From: Anaeromyces robustus
Taxonomy: Eukaryota; Neocallimastigomycota; Neocallimastigomycetes; Neocallimastigales; Neocallimastigaceae
Assembly (NCBI GenBank): GCA_002104895.1
Contig: MCFG01000068.1
Location: 101,001-165,000, forward strand
DNA: 64,000 nt
Direction of reading: 5' to 3'
In this document: one piece after another, positions 50,234 to 63,231 of the stretch
How positions within the stretch are numbered: the stretch's first letter is position 1
Layout: each line of letters begins with the position of its first letter
The notes under the pieces: model-generated
What the model was told of the DNA's origin: nothing
Databases searched by the model: none
Seen by the model: only the letters and a program-made list of their open reading frames with translations
Position numbers and translations under genes: made by a program

Positions 50234-50356
50234 TTGAATCCTTGGTCTATTTCTATTTCTAAAGTAGACTATGATCATTTGAAAATGGGAAAACAATGTT
50301 ATCACATATTTCTAATTCATGAAGATTATATCATTAGAATCCCAGCACAAAAGTAA
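50234..50356 (+). pseudogene. Short coding-like fragment, family unknown
   Basis: A plus-strand frame of 40 codons ending in TAA reads LNPWSISISKVDYDHLKMGK followed by QCYHIFLIHEDYIIRIPAQK. Residues and codons (TGG, GTA, GAC, GGA, CCA) are too balanced for chance A/T sequence. It has no start; an AG at 50231-50232 could be an acceptor, but no upstream exon is seen. It is probably a relic of a lost or moved gene. Confidence 0.35.
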
Positions 50357-51717
50357 AGTAAATACTCCCATATATTTTTAATATAAAAAAAAAAGATAGT
50401 ATTTGGCCCTAATTCCTTTCTAATTATTTATTTTGATTCATATAAAAACATATTCATTTAATTATTTATTCCATTAATATAACTATATTATTATTTATTT
50501 ATGTTTCTATTGAATATACAAAATTAATATTAGTATTTATAAATAATCTTTCTCTACAGAAATAAATATACAATTTTTTTTGGATTCTTATATTTATTCA
50601 TAGTAATTTTTTTTTATTCATTTGTGAATGCTTATCATTACATATTAATAATTTATAACATCACAAATCATATGTGTATTAAATAAGAGTTATATATTAT
50701 TATATTTAAATTTTTATATAATATATCTAAATGATGATAAATAAACAAAAGAAACAAAAAAAGAATAATCTATAAGAAAATTCTATTAGATTTATTCGAT
50801 AATAATAATTTAAAATATCACTGGGTAATCTCAAGCATTTTTAAAGTTTATTTAATAAAAAAAAAATCTTTTTTTTATAATTACTCTTATTTTTTTTTTT
50901 TTTTAATTTTTTTTACTTTTTTTTTTTTTTTTTAAAAAAAAATTTAATGAATAAAAAATATAAAATATGCAAATTATAAAATAAAGCTTTTAGCCTAATA
51001 AATAATATATTAATAGAACTATCTAATTTTTATATTATTTTTATTTTAAACATAATCTTAATTGAAAGAGTAAAATATATATACTTATTATTATATTTAT
51101 TATAAATATTTTTTTTTATTTAATAAAAAGAATTATATATATATATATAAAAAGATATTAAAAATGTTTATATTAAATTTATTATTAAATAAAGTTTTTC
51201 TATTACAATTTTCTAATTTTTATTTTACTTTTTTTTTTATTTTATTTACTTTAATTTTATTTTTTATTTTTATTAACAATACATTCAAGTTCCAGATTTT
51301 TTATTATTTTAATCGTTGTTTATTTTTTTATTTATCCATTATTTTCAAAAATTATATATATGGATTATTAACTTTATATATTAAATATATTAGATAATTT
51401 CAATAATTTAATATATTAGCAAAAATATCATTCATACAATATTTTTTTTTTTTTTTTAATTATAATATTTCTATAAAAGATATTATTATGGTAATAGAAA
51501 GATTTTTTTTTTTCAGTTATTATTATTTTTACTTTCATGATGAAATAAAGCATTTATAAAATAATATTTTTTATTCAATTTTATTTTTTCTTGCTATTAT
51601 TATTAAAATGATTATTTTTAATAAAGATCGAATTATCAAATATACCCATTTTCTAAAAAACAAAATTTCACTTGTATATAATTAATTAATTTTTATTTTG
51701 GAGAAAATTATATTTTG

Positions 51718-51756
<39 letters not shown>

Positions 51757-52106
51757 TTTAATTTTATTATTTATTTATTTATTTAAAATTTATTATTTAT
51801 TTATTTATTTATTTATTATTTATTTATTTATTTATTTTATCTTATTATTATTATTATTTATTAATTTATATACAATATATAAAATAAAAAAGAAAAAAAG
51901 AATACACACTTAATAAATTATAAAATTTCAACGACATATATATTAATAAAAAAAAAATAATAGCATAAATGTTATTAAAATTCTAATTGTATTAATACTA
52001 AGTTAATATATAATATAAAATTTATACTTCTTTTCTTTTCTTTTTATATTTTTTTTTATATTTTTTTTTATATTTTATTCTTTTCTTTAATATATATATA
52101 TATATT

Positions 52107-53622
52107 CTAATATCCTTTTTCATATATATATTTTTCCAAAATAGAAATTAATCTATCAATACCCTTCATCATACTTGGATCTTCTCCTAATTCTGGATCA
52201 ACTAAATTAGCATGAGCAAAATCAATTAAATAATATGAATATGGATATTGATAATGATATTGGTCATTTTTAGAAGAATTATAATCATCATGATTATCTG
52301 AATCTATATCATTTGTATTTATACTTTCATTGGAATTTATAATTTTATTTTTTAAGGATTGACTTTTTTCAAATTTTTTTATTTCTTCTTCAACATTAAT
52401 AGTTTCATAAATTATACAAAGAGAACAACCATAAATTCTTACTGGACTTTCCATAATTGTTTCTTTTAATTGATAAGTTTTATTTAATATTTCTTGTAAA
52501 AAACCAAGTGTATACTTTGATGGTTTTATATTAAAAATTTCTTGATCCATTTCTTCTTCTAAGTTATTTACTGTTACATTTTTATATCCTTCTTCTGAAA
52601 AATTTAATAAAAACCGAAGAACTCCATTAGCAAGATTATTTTCATTTAAAGCTCTTCCATACTTTTTATCAAATTTCATAACGGTTTTATCCGATTTATC
52701 AGTTATCTTTATTGTATAATATTATTAGTAATAAAAAAAATGAATAAAAAACAAAAAAAAAAAAAAAATTAATAAATTTCTGTTATATTCTTATTACTTT
52801 GAAAAAGAAAATATATATAATATAAAATATATATTTATCATTATTATTATAATTTTATAGATACATACACGTAAACCACATATTTTTAAACCAGTTTTTA
52901 AAGAAGTTGTAGATGCTGCATTTAAAATCATTCTTTGCTTTTTTTCTTCCGAAGCATTATCATCATAAAGTCGAGTACCTAACTTCAAATCCATTACAGT
53001 TGGATTTTTAAAAGATGATAATAAATTTTCCATATTAATATATATCTTATTATCCTCTTTTGGTAAATATTTTTCTTTTATTGTTATTTATTATTTGTTA
53101 TTTGTTATTTGTTATTTGTTTTTTGTTTTTTGTTATATGTTATATGTTATTTGTTATTTTTTTTTTTTTTAAAAAAAAGTATATATATATATATATACAT
53201 ATATATATTAAAATGTTATCATATAAATAATTAATAAATAATAAAAAAAAAATGATATGAAAAAACAGTAGTTCAAAAAAAAAAAAAAAAATAATTATAT
53301 ATATTTATAATAAATATTATATATAAACATAAAAAAATATATTTAATATATAATAGATAGAAGAATATACAATAACATATAATATAGAAATTATTATTTT
53401 TATACTTATTTTACCTTTAACTTCTTCAAAGTAAGGATCGAAATTATAACATTTTGGCATAAATTTTTTAATTGGTATATTCTTTTCTTCTACTATTTTA
53501 TAAAAATCAATTTCTGTTTGACTTGAAACTTTAACTAAAGTATCATTTGGTAATTGTAATATATTACCATGTCCAGCAACTTGACCGTCAAATATTTGGG
53601 TATCAGGATGAATTACTTCCAT
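52107..53622 (-). CDS. Inositol polyphosphate multikinase (IPMK/Arg82/Ipk2 type)
   Basis: Three exons on the minus strand join in frame: 53622-53415, 53074-52869 and 52706-52107, giving 337 residues. The start sits in EVIHPDTQIFDGQVAGHG, a typical family N-terminus (GGH/AGHG). The catalytic PxxxDxKxG motif is PTVMDLKLG (94-102), followed by TRLYDDNASEEKKQRM. SLCIIYE (233-239) stands for the SSLL segment and IDFAHA (299-304) for the metal-binding DFAH. A hydrophilic Ser/Asp/Asn insert (about 245-290) sits between them. IPMK phosphorylates IP3 and IP4 to IP5 in the nucleus and cytosol. Length and motif spacing fit IPMK better than the larger IP6 kinases. The gene is divergent from TAM41 across 1.9 kb. 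The C-terminus is short but complete. Confidence 0.9.
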
Positions 53623-55503
53623 ATTAATTCCTTTTCTTATTATTTTTTAAAATATTTTTTTTTTTAAAAAAAGAAAATATGAAATTAAAAATATATTTGA
53701 ATAAAAAAATATATCATTATTATTAATATCTTTGTATATAACTATATAACTATAAATAATATATAAATTTTTATTAATTATATATAACTTCTAATTATAT
53801 TTTTATTATTAATATTATTATTATTTTATAATACATATTTTGTTTATGAATATATACATTAAATTGGAAAAAATCAATATAAAAAATTGTAAATGAAGAA
53901 ATATATTATTAATTGAATTCATTTATTATTATTAAATAAAAGAAATGTTAATTGCTGTGAAATTTATTAATAATAATTATTTTTTTTTTCATTTATAAAA
54001 AATACATATTTCATAACACAATAGTAATATTATATAGAATAATACAAAAACATATATTATATGTTTTTTGTATTAATACTCTATATTATAATTTCTTTAT
54101 ATTATTATTATTATTATTATATTTCTCCCCTTCTTTTGAAAAATTAATATGAAATTTCTTTATAATAAAATGCACATTTCATATACAAAGAAAAAAAAAA
54201 AAATTTTCATTCCATCATATAATTATTAATTTATAATAATTTTGAGAAAAAAGTTATTAATAATATAAAATAATAAATAATAAATTATATTTACGTTATT
54301 TATTATGGATGTTAAATGTTGACTTTTTGATTTATATTTGGGTGTTTTTTTTATATTATAAATAAACTATCTTTATTAATAAAAAAGGTATTGATTAAAT
54401 GTTATGTATAAAAATTAAATAATTATAGTTATTATTAAATTAAATGATTTAATTATAATTAATTAAATTAAAATTTATTAATAATAAATAAATGAATGGA
54501 TAAATAAATATTTTGATAAATTTATCAAAATTAACCTATTGAATAACAGGATAACTTTGTTTTGTTGGTTAAGTTGGTTGGTTGGTTGATTGATTAAAAA
54601 TCATCCATCTATTTTTCCTGTCTTAATATTTTATTATTTTTTAATTTTTATTTTCAAGTTATCCCATATAATAATATAAAAAAATTATTTAATTGTAATA
54701 CATATTAATAAATTATTATTCTTTTTTTTTTTTATGATATTATAATTACTTATAACTTTATATTTTTTCTTTATTACAAATATAAAAAATAAAACTATTA
54801 TTATCAATCAAATATAATAATATTTTTTTTAACATATCTTGTTATTAATCATATAATTCTTTTATTAAATTCATTACAATACTAATACTATATTCAAATA
54901 TATAGATATATAAAAAAGAAAAATATAAATAATAATAAATAAATAATAACAATATTTATATACTATATATTATTATTATTATAATATACATGACTATCCT
55001 TTTATTTATAATTTACTATAAAGATACTATTATTTTTAATAATACTGTAGAGTAGGGTTTTAACTAATTAACCCTTATTTGTATGTAAATGATATAAATT
55101 TAAAAATTATATTTAATAGAATTATCCGATATAAAAAAAAAAGATAATCTTTTATATTCATAATACTTTTTTAGACGGATAAGTAATATAATGATTTTTC
55201 TGTATATAATTTTTTATTTTAATTTTTTTCATTTATTTATTAATTATTAATTAAATTACTTGATGAAATAAAATTTTATTAAGCATATGAAAATTTATAA
55301 AAATATGTTAAAATAAATTTTAAAAAAAAAATTAAAAATTAATTTGTGGGATAAAATATTTATATATATATTTTTTTATTAAACTATATAATATATACAT
55401 ACATATATATATATATATATATTACACTTCATAACATAATAAAACTATTAACATATATATATAAAAAAAAAATAATCTTAAAAATATTAAGTATTATTTC
55501 AAC
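53623..55503. other. Shared upstream region of the divergent IPMK and TAM41 genes
   Basis: A 1.9-kb A/T-rich spacer. It includes a GGTTGGTTGGTTGATTGATT microsatellite (54569-54590) and, near the TAM41 start, (AT)n at 55383-55422. Promoters for both genes should lie here. No frame with protein-like composition. Confidence 0.55.
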
Positions 55504-57454
55504 ATGGTTTTACAATGTGTTCAATCTAAGTTAGTAAATTCTATTAATGAACCATTATTTAAGGCATTTTGTTATCAAATTTTAAAAAAAAATTTATCAT
55601 ATGATACTATACCAAAATCAACAATACCTGATATTGAAGATAAAAAAAAGGTGGACGATGCTGTTTCAAAATCAAAGCAAATTTTAGGAAAAGTTATTAC
55701 AAAATTTAATGCTCCAATTGCTTATGCTTTTGCTTATGGTTCAGGTGTATTCAAACAAAAAGGTTATGAAAATGAAAAAAAGAAGGTATAATAAATTTAT
55801 TTATTATACTAATAATAATAATTTCTTATATTTTTTTTTCTATTTAAATTTATTTATAATAAAAGAATTAGCTTCTATATATATATATTTAAACAAAAAT
55901 CTTTAATTAAATTTAACATTATTTATAAAGATATTAAAATAAATAGTTTTCATTCATTATTATTATTTCATAAATTAAAAATTTCAGTACAATTATATAT
56001 AATTTTGAAATGTTGAATTGTATATTTTTATCATTATATTATATATTTAAGTTATTGTTATTATTTTTTTTCTCAATGAAAAGCAAAATTAATGAACATA
56101 TATATTTTGAAGATTTGCAATCCATTTTTCATGATTTTGAAATTTTGAAATTAAATTTTTTTTTTTTTTTTTATGTTTTAAAAATCATATTTACATTACT
56201 AATGTAATATAATATATATTATTGTTACTATTATTATTATTATTAAATATTAAATAAATATACATTTCCTCGGATTAAAATTTCATTAAAAAAAAAAATG
56301 GCAACAATTTTATTTTGACCTTTAAAATTTATTATTAAAATAGCCTTTAGTTGACTATGTATTTGCTGTAAATGATCCTTTAGAATGGCATAAAATTAAT
56401 TTTGAACAATTTCAACAACATTATTCAGGATTAGGTAAAATGTCACATAGTTCAAAAATTTTATCAACCATCCAAGAAGACTATGGAGCAAAAATTTACT
56501 ACAATACTTTTGTTGAAATGGAAAATATGGTAATACATTTATATATTATATAAAGATAATATATTTTATAATTATGTATAATTATAAAAATCTTATCAAT
56601 ATTATATTAATTTCTTCTAAAAAAAAACTAATATTTTTTTTATTCTTTTTCTTTTCTTTTTTTTTTTTAATTTTATGATATAATATTAATATAATGTACT
56701 TTTTAAAATTAGAAAATTAAATATGGTGTAATTTCAACTCAAAATTTAATAAAGGACTTATATAATTGGGAAACTTTATATATTGCTGGAAGAATGCAAA
56801 AACCTGTAATTTCTGTTTTTATAATATTTTATTATAATATTTTAATATTCTTATATCTATATATTAATTTTTTTTTTTGGTTGATGATACTTATATATTT
56901 AATTTTATATTTTTTATATAAAGGTTTTAACTTTAGTTGAAAATGATGATATTGAAAAAGCAAAACAATCCAATTTAAAGAATGCTTTAAAAATGGCTAT
57001 TCTTTCTCTTCCATATCATCAAACAGAAATTAATGAAAAAGATTTATTTTTAATTATTGCTGGATTTTCATATCAAGGTATAATAATTATTTTCATTATT
57101 ATTATTAATTTATTATTTTAATACAATAAAAATCTGTAATATTAAGAAATAAGAAATTATTAATAAAATAATTTTAATTTTTTATATTTATTTTTATTTT
57201 TATTTTTATTTTTTATTTTAATTTAATAAATTAATATGATTTATCAGGGGATTTCAGAATGAAATTTGGTGAAAATCCAAACAAAGTTAAAAATATTGTT
57301 GATAAACAAATTAAAGAATTTCATCAACTTTATACAAAAATTATGTTAGAAGATGAAGATTTAAAATTAATTGTACAACCAATAGGTGAAAATAAATGGA
57401 AGGTAAATTAATGAAATAATAAAAAAATAAACAACGTTTAAATAAAATCTATAA

Positions 57455-57493
<39 letters not shown>

Positions 57494-58183
57494 TATAATA
57501 TTAATAACAAAATAAAATAAAATAAAATAAATAAAAATTAAAAAATTAATATAATATTTTTTTTAATGAATTATTAAAAGATTAATACAGCCGAAAGAAT
57601 TTTACTTTTAAAAGATTTACCATCAAACTTAGTTACACAATTACTCAATACTTATTCTCAACAAATTAATCCAATTACTGATGTTAAAGGTAGAATAAAT
57701 ATATATTATTTATATAATTTTTTTGTTTTTATTAAAAATTTAATAAAATAAATTATATTATATATTCATCAAAAGTAATAAATAATAATTAATAAACAAT
57801 ATATTCAATTTCAATATTTATATATATTATTATTATTATTATTATTATTATTATCATTTTAATAATAATAATAATAATTAGAAATTTCAACCAAAAAAGA
57901 TTTAGCTAATATCATTAATGAATGTAAGATTTATTTTATAATAATCTATTTAAAATTTATATAATAATTAATAAATATAATAAACATAAATAATTATTTT
58001 ATTATTAACTTATTAAAATATTTTTAATTTTTTTTTTTATAAATAGCTATTGGAAATATTATTAAAGGACCTGCTTTATCTCAATCAATCAAAGGTATTG
58101 TTACAGCTGGTATATTTAAATCAACCATTTATTCTATGGAGAAAATACGAAAAAGTATTAAAGGAAGAAGAGAAGGAAAATAA
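55504..58183 (+). CDS. TAM41: TAM41, phosphatidate cytidylyltransferase (CDP-diacylglycerol synthase) of mitochondria or hydrogenosomes
   Basis: Eight exons join in frame: 55504-55785, 56344-56529, 56713-56805, 56924-57077, 57248-57402, 57581-57689, 57882-57923 and 58047-58183, giving 385 residues. The nucleotidyltransferase core has [16 protein letters not shown] (73-88) and, after the first intron, [18 protein letters not shown] (96-113). These match the GSG and catalytic Asp segments of Tam41. Other family parts are [54 protein letters not shown] and the C-terminal [26 protein letters not shown]. The enzyme makes CDP-diacylglycerol from phosphatidate and CTP on the matrix side of the inner membrane, the first committed step to cardiolipin. 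No obvious targeting presequence is seen. In an anaerobic fungus the organelle would be the hydrogenosome. Confidence 0.95.
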
Positions 58184-61100
58184 TTTTCATAACAAAAAGA
58201 AAATGATATAATAATACTACTACTACTACTAATAATAATAATAATAATTTTAAATAATATTTATTATTACTATAAGTCATAATAATAGTAAATTCTTAAA
58301 AATAAAATTATAAAATCATATCTCTATAAATAATAAAAAAAATTAATGAATGAATAATCATTCAAATAGAATAAATAAAAAAAAATAAAAATATAAACAT
58401 ATTTAATAAAGTTGTATAAATCATTTTTAGTATTAAATAAATAAGTATTTTATAAAATTATAGAATAACATAATAATAAACAATAATCATAAAACTGTAT
58501 TATTAATAATTAAAAAAAAATAAAAAATAAAAAGATAAAAATAATTACGCGTTATAATAAAACAAAAATTAATTACAAATATAAAAAAAAACTACAATAA
58601 AAACAACATAACATAATAAAATAAAATAAAATAATCCATTTCTTTATTTTTGTTCTATTTATGTTCTATTTATGTTTAATTATATTAAGCTTTTTTTCTT
58701 TTTTTTTTTTTTTTCATATATTCATTTCATTAAAATATTATTTTATTTTCTATTTGAACTTTTAACTTTTATGGTATAACAAAGTACAAAGTTAGTATAT
58801 ATTAATTATATAAAAAATATCAATATTATATTTAAAACTGAGATATAATAAGAAGAGAAATATAAAGAAGATATTTCATTATTTTCATATGAATCAATTC
58901 GAATATGCTTTTAATTATTTTACTTTAAAAGTTTAATTTTTTTAATCTAATCAAATTTAATGTTAATTTTTCAAAGTAGATTAACCGAATTAAAAATTAT
59001 TGACATAGTAAGAATTTTTAAAATTTTAAGTTAAATGGAAAAACAAAATTAAAAAAAAAAAAAGATTAAAATTGAGTTTAATTAAATATACCAAGCATTT
59101 CTTTTTTTTTTTTTTTTTTTGTTTTTTTTAAACATAAATTATATATAAAAGTGTCCTATTTAACAGTATAACATTTTTAATTATAATTAACAAAGTTTGA
59201 AATTAAATATTAGATTATTAAATGGATAAAGTTTATAAGAATTTTTGTAATTGTTTATATTGAATTTAACTTTTATAACAAATAACAGTAAAAATTATTT
59301 AATTATAAATAAAATTTAACACCATAATTTAAAGGTTTTTTTTTTTCTTATTAAACATAAATAATTCTTTTTTTTCAAATGCATTTAATACTTTATTTAA
59401 TTACAGAGTATCTTTAAATTTTATATATATATATTAGTATTAAATAGAAATATATATATATATATAATTTTTTATTTTTTAATCTTATATTATTAAGTAA
59501 CAATATTATTAAGACAAAAATATTTTAAAGAAAAGATTGATATTATTAACAGTTATTAAAGTTTATTTATTTATTTATTTATTTTTCATGATTATATATT
59601 TATTTTCATTATTAATTTATTCTAATTTAATTATAAGAGCTTAAATAAAAAAAAAAAAAAAGATGGTATAATAAAGGGTAAAATTAATTATTAGCGGCAA
59701 TACTTTGGCAATAAATAATATATTTACAAAAGTTTTATTCATTCATTTAATTATTTTAATTATTTTTTCTATTTATTTTAACTTTTTTTTTTCTTTTCTT
59801 GGAATTATAATATTAAAAATAAACTATGGGAAAAAATCTTGAAGAATAATAAGCTATAAAAAAATATTTAGACCTATAACAATGTAATGTAATATTTGTA
59901 AATTTTAATATAATAATGACATCTATAAAAATTATAAATATATTGTAACATACTAAATCAACCCAATTTTTAAATTAAATAAATAAATAAATAATAAATA
60001 AATAATAAATAAATAAATATATTCAAATTAAATAAATGAATAAATATTCAAATTAAATAAATATATTCAAATCTTTTTATTCATTTACTTATTTATTAAT
60101 AATCCGTTCATTAAATTGATTAATATTCACTTAACATATTTAATATTTTATTTAATATTTAAAATAATGAAAAGATTAATAAAATAGGAAAGTGTGGCAT
60201 TCATATTAAAAATATATATTATATTATATTATAACTATATTATAATATATATAATCCTACTAAATTAGAAATCTATTTATTTATTTTGATTATTAGTAAA
60301 TACTATTTTTGAGTTATTTTATATTAATTAATATAATTTAAAGTTTGTTCATGTTAATTGGTTATTATTTTAATATATAACATAATATATTATATATTAT
60401 ATAAAATAAATAGGATGTATTATATGATTTTTATTTTTATATATTATAAATATATTATAATATATATAAATAAAGCATTAACGTATTATAAATAATAGGA
60501 TTTTGCTTTTTTGTTTATAATATAAAAAATTAAATTCTTTTGAAATATTCATAATAACATATTATGAATATATTATTTATTTATTAAATAATTTAAATAT
60601 ATTAATATATAATGAATTAAAATATACATTAGAATATAATAATATTATATTAAATATTATATTAAAATATATTCTTTTAAAAATTGATTAAGTTTATATC
60701 TTTTTTAATCAAATAAAAATTAATAATGTGGCTTTATTAAATATTATTTCATTTAATATATTTAAAATAATAAATAAAATGATATCTGGTATGGCGCACA
60801 TTAATTACTCGTTGATAGATTATAACTGAACTGCCTTCTTTTTTTTTTTTTCTTTTTTTTTTTTAAAAAAAAATATTCTTAAATATTTTTTGATTGTTTA
60901 TATTTATTACTTATAATTGCTAATATTCTTTTTATTCAGATATTTTAAATAATATTTATCCTTTAATGAATATTATAAATGATATTTATCTTTTTCAATG
61001 AAAACATATATTATCACCTCAATATAAAATGACCTTTGTCATGATTATTAGATAATAATAATTAATTATAGATAAATAAATATAATAATTATTATGAAAT

Positions 61101-63090
61101 TAAAATATATTTTAAATATATTTTAAATATTATATTGAATATTAAATATATTTTAAATATATTAAATATATAAAAAAAATTTTTTTTAATTATTTTATTT
61201 ATTAAAGTCAAAAAATATATTAAATAAAGTTTTATCATTTTTTTTTAGTTTTGTTTATTTATTAGTTTTAAAAAAAAAAAAGATTCTGATTTTTTTTTTT
61301 TTTTCATTTTATGTAGTATTATTAGTAATTTTTTTTAGAACATTTAATTTATTATTTTATAATTTATTATATTCATAATTACCTCATAGACTATTTTATT
61401 TTAAAAATTAAATAATAATTAATTTTTAAAAAGAAAATAAAACAACTCATATTTATATCCATTTATGTATATTTTTTAAAAAGCAATAAATAAATAACTT
61501 GAATAATAATAATAATATAAAATTATTGTAAATATTTTAAATCATTTTTTATATTATTATTTTTAAATAAAAAAAAAGAAGAATCATTGAAGAAAAAAAA
61601 AAGTTTATAATATTTGAACATTTTTTTTCTTTGATATAGGTGTGTATATAATATTATAATATTATAATTACGAATTTTATATTAAATATAATTTGGAAAG
61701 TATATAAATAAAATTGATGACATTGATTTAAAATCAATAATCAAAAATAATTATGTAAATTATTTAAAATAACCATTATGAATGAATATGACAAATAAAG
61801 AAATAAAGAAATAAATCAACAATAAAATTAATAATCAAATTAACTTAATTTTATTAATTAATCTAGCTTAAATACTTCAATATATATCTATATATTAAAA
61901 TCTTTTTTTTTTAACACAATTTTTAAGTTTATTTAATAGTGTTCTTAATTCATATTCTGTAGATTTAATAATTTATAATAATATAATTATATATTTAAAT
62001 ATATTTATATTTAATATTTAGTATTTAATAAAAATTCAACAACAACAACAACAACAAAAAAAAAAAGCATAAAATAATTAAACAACTATAAATATTAATT
62101 AATAATTATAAATATAATTATTATAAATTTTTATATTTATAGAATATCAACTAAGTAAAATTTATAGAATAAAATACTATTGTAATTATTATAGTTAGTG
62201 ATAAATATAATAAAAATACATAGGAAAATATAATATACACTTTTCTAAGAAGATAGCCAAGAATTATTCTTTATTTTTAGGTTTATATAAATAAATAAAC
62301 ACAATAGTAGAATTGTTTAATATATCTATATAGTCTATCACATTGACAAAAATTTAAAAAAATTTTTTTACTATAGTACTTAAATTAATTAGAACCTTCC
62401 AAATATAGAAGTAAAAAATATATAAATAAATAAAAATTTTTTCTTTTGTTCTTTGAAAAAATTGAACTAAAAAAAAAAAATACAGTGAAAATATATATAT
62501 AATAATAAAAAAATTAATAATAATAGCATATAAAAAAAAAAGAAATATTATTATCATAATATCATAAAATCGTAAAAACGTAAATATTATAAAATAAAAA
62601 TAAGATATAGTAAGAAATAATATTTATAATATTTATAAACAGTAAAAATTAAATTCTATTGATATTTTCTTAAAAGTATATAATCAAAATAATAATATAA
62701 TAATATAATAATATTAACTATTACATAATTTATAATTTTTTATTTTATTTTTTTTTTTTTGAAATAAATGGATGGATTTAAATAGTTAAAATATAAAGTA
62801 AATATCAAAATAATTGTAGAGTATAAATAAAAAATATAAATAATAAAATCACTAGTGGAATTAGAAATAATAGTGGAATTATTATTAAAAGTGGAATAGT
62901 ATAAATAAAGGATTAATAAAAAGAGGGGAAAAAAGGTTAAATAAGTAGAGAAAACAAAAAAAATAATATTAGTGGAATTGTAAATCTTGATTAAATAAAT
63001 ATATAAATAATCAAAAAAAAGGCAAACAATAACAAAAATAAAGCAAAACAAATAAATAATTCATTTTTTTTTGGAATAGTAGAATTTAAA
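58184..63090. other. 4.9-kb region without a recognisable gene
   Basis: No protein-like frame. It contains (TTTA)n at 59560-59583, (AAAT)n at 59976-60020 and many TA-rich blocks such as TTTTAAATATATT repeats at 61098-61160. One less A/T-rich patch lies at about 60783-60835 (GGTATGGCGCACATTAATTA). The last 250 bases hold the AGTGGAAT repeats upstream of the next gene. Confidence 0.6.
62854..62978 (+). promoter_or_regulatory. Four AGTGGAAT repeats upstream of the last gene
   Basis: AGTGGAAT begins at 62854, 62872, 62890 and 62971. The first three are spaced exactly 18 bases apart. A TATAAATAAA follows at 62900. The start codon is at 63091, so this could be a cluster of binding sites. Confidence 0.4.
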
Positions 63091-63186
63091 ATGGAAGAAA
63101 ATAATAATATTGGTAAACTTTTTTTCTAAAAAAAAAACAAAAAAAAAAAAAAAACAAAAAAAAAGAAATTTAAGAATTAAAATAAA

Positions 63187-63231
<45 letters not shown>

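Larger units (their letters stand above)
46518..52106. other. 5.6-kb region without an intact gene
   Basis: Contents: (ATT/GTT)n at 47155-47190, poly-A tracts, AACAAGTAATAATAAT triplet repeats at 47744-47778, (AAAT)n at about 48918-49105, (ATT)n at about 49128-49220, and one coding-like fragment at 50234-50356 (listed). Two weak frames at 47020-47117 and 51164-51397 are judged non-genic. The start is the upstream flank of the Stealth gene. Confidence 0.6.

Noticed and set aside
51164-51397. 77-codon Phe/Leu/Ile frame
   Set aside because: Composition is what T-rich DNA gives by chance; no motif, only hydrophobic residues throughout.
62740-63051. 103-codon minus-strand frame
   Set aside because: Made of reversed A-rich and AGTGGAAT-repeat DNA (giving NST and YST text) in the promoter of the last gene.
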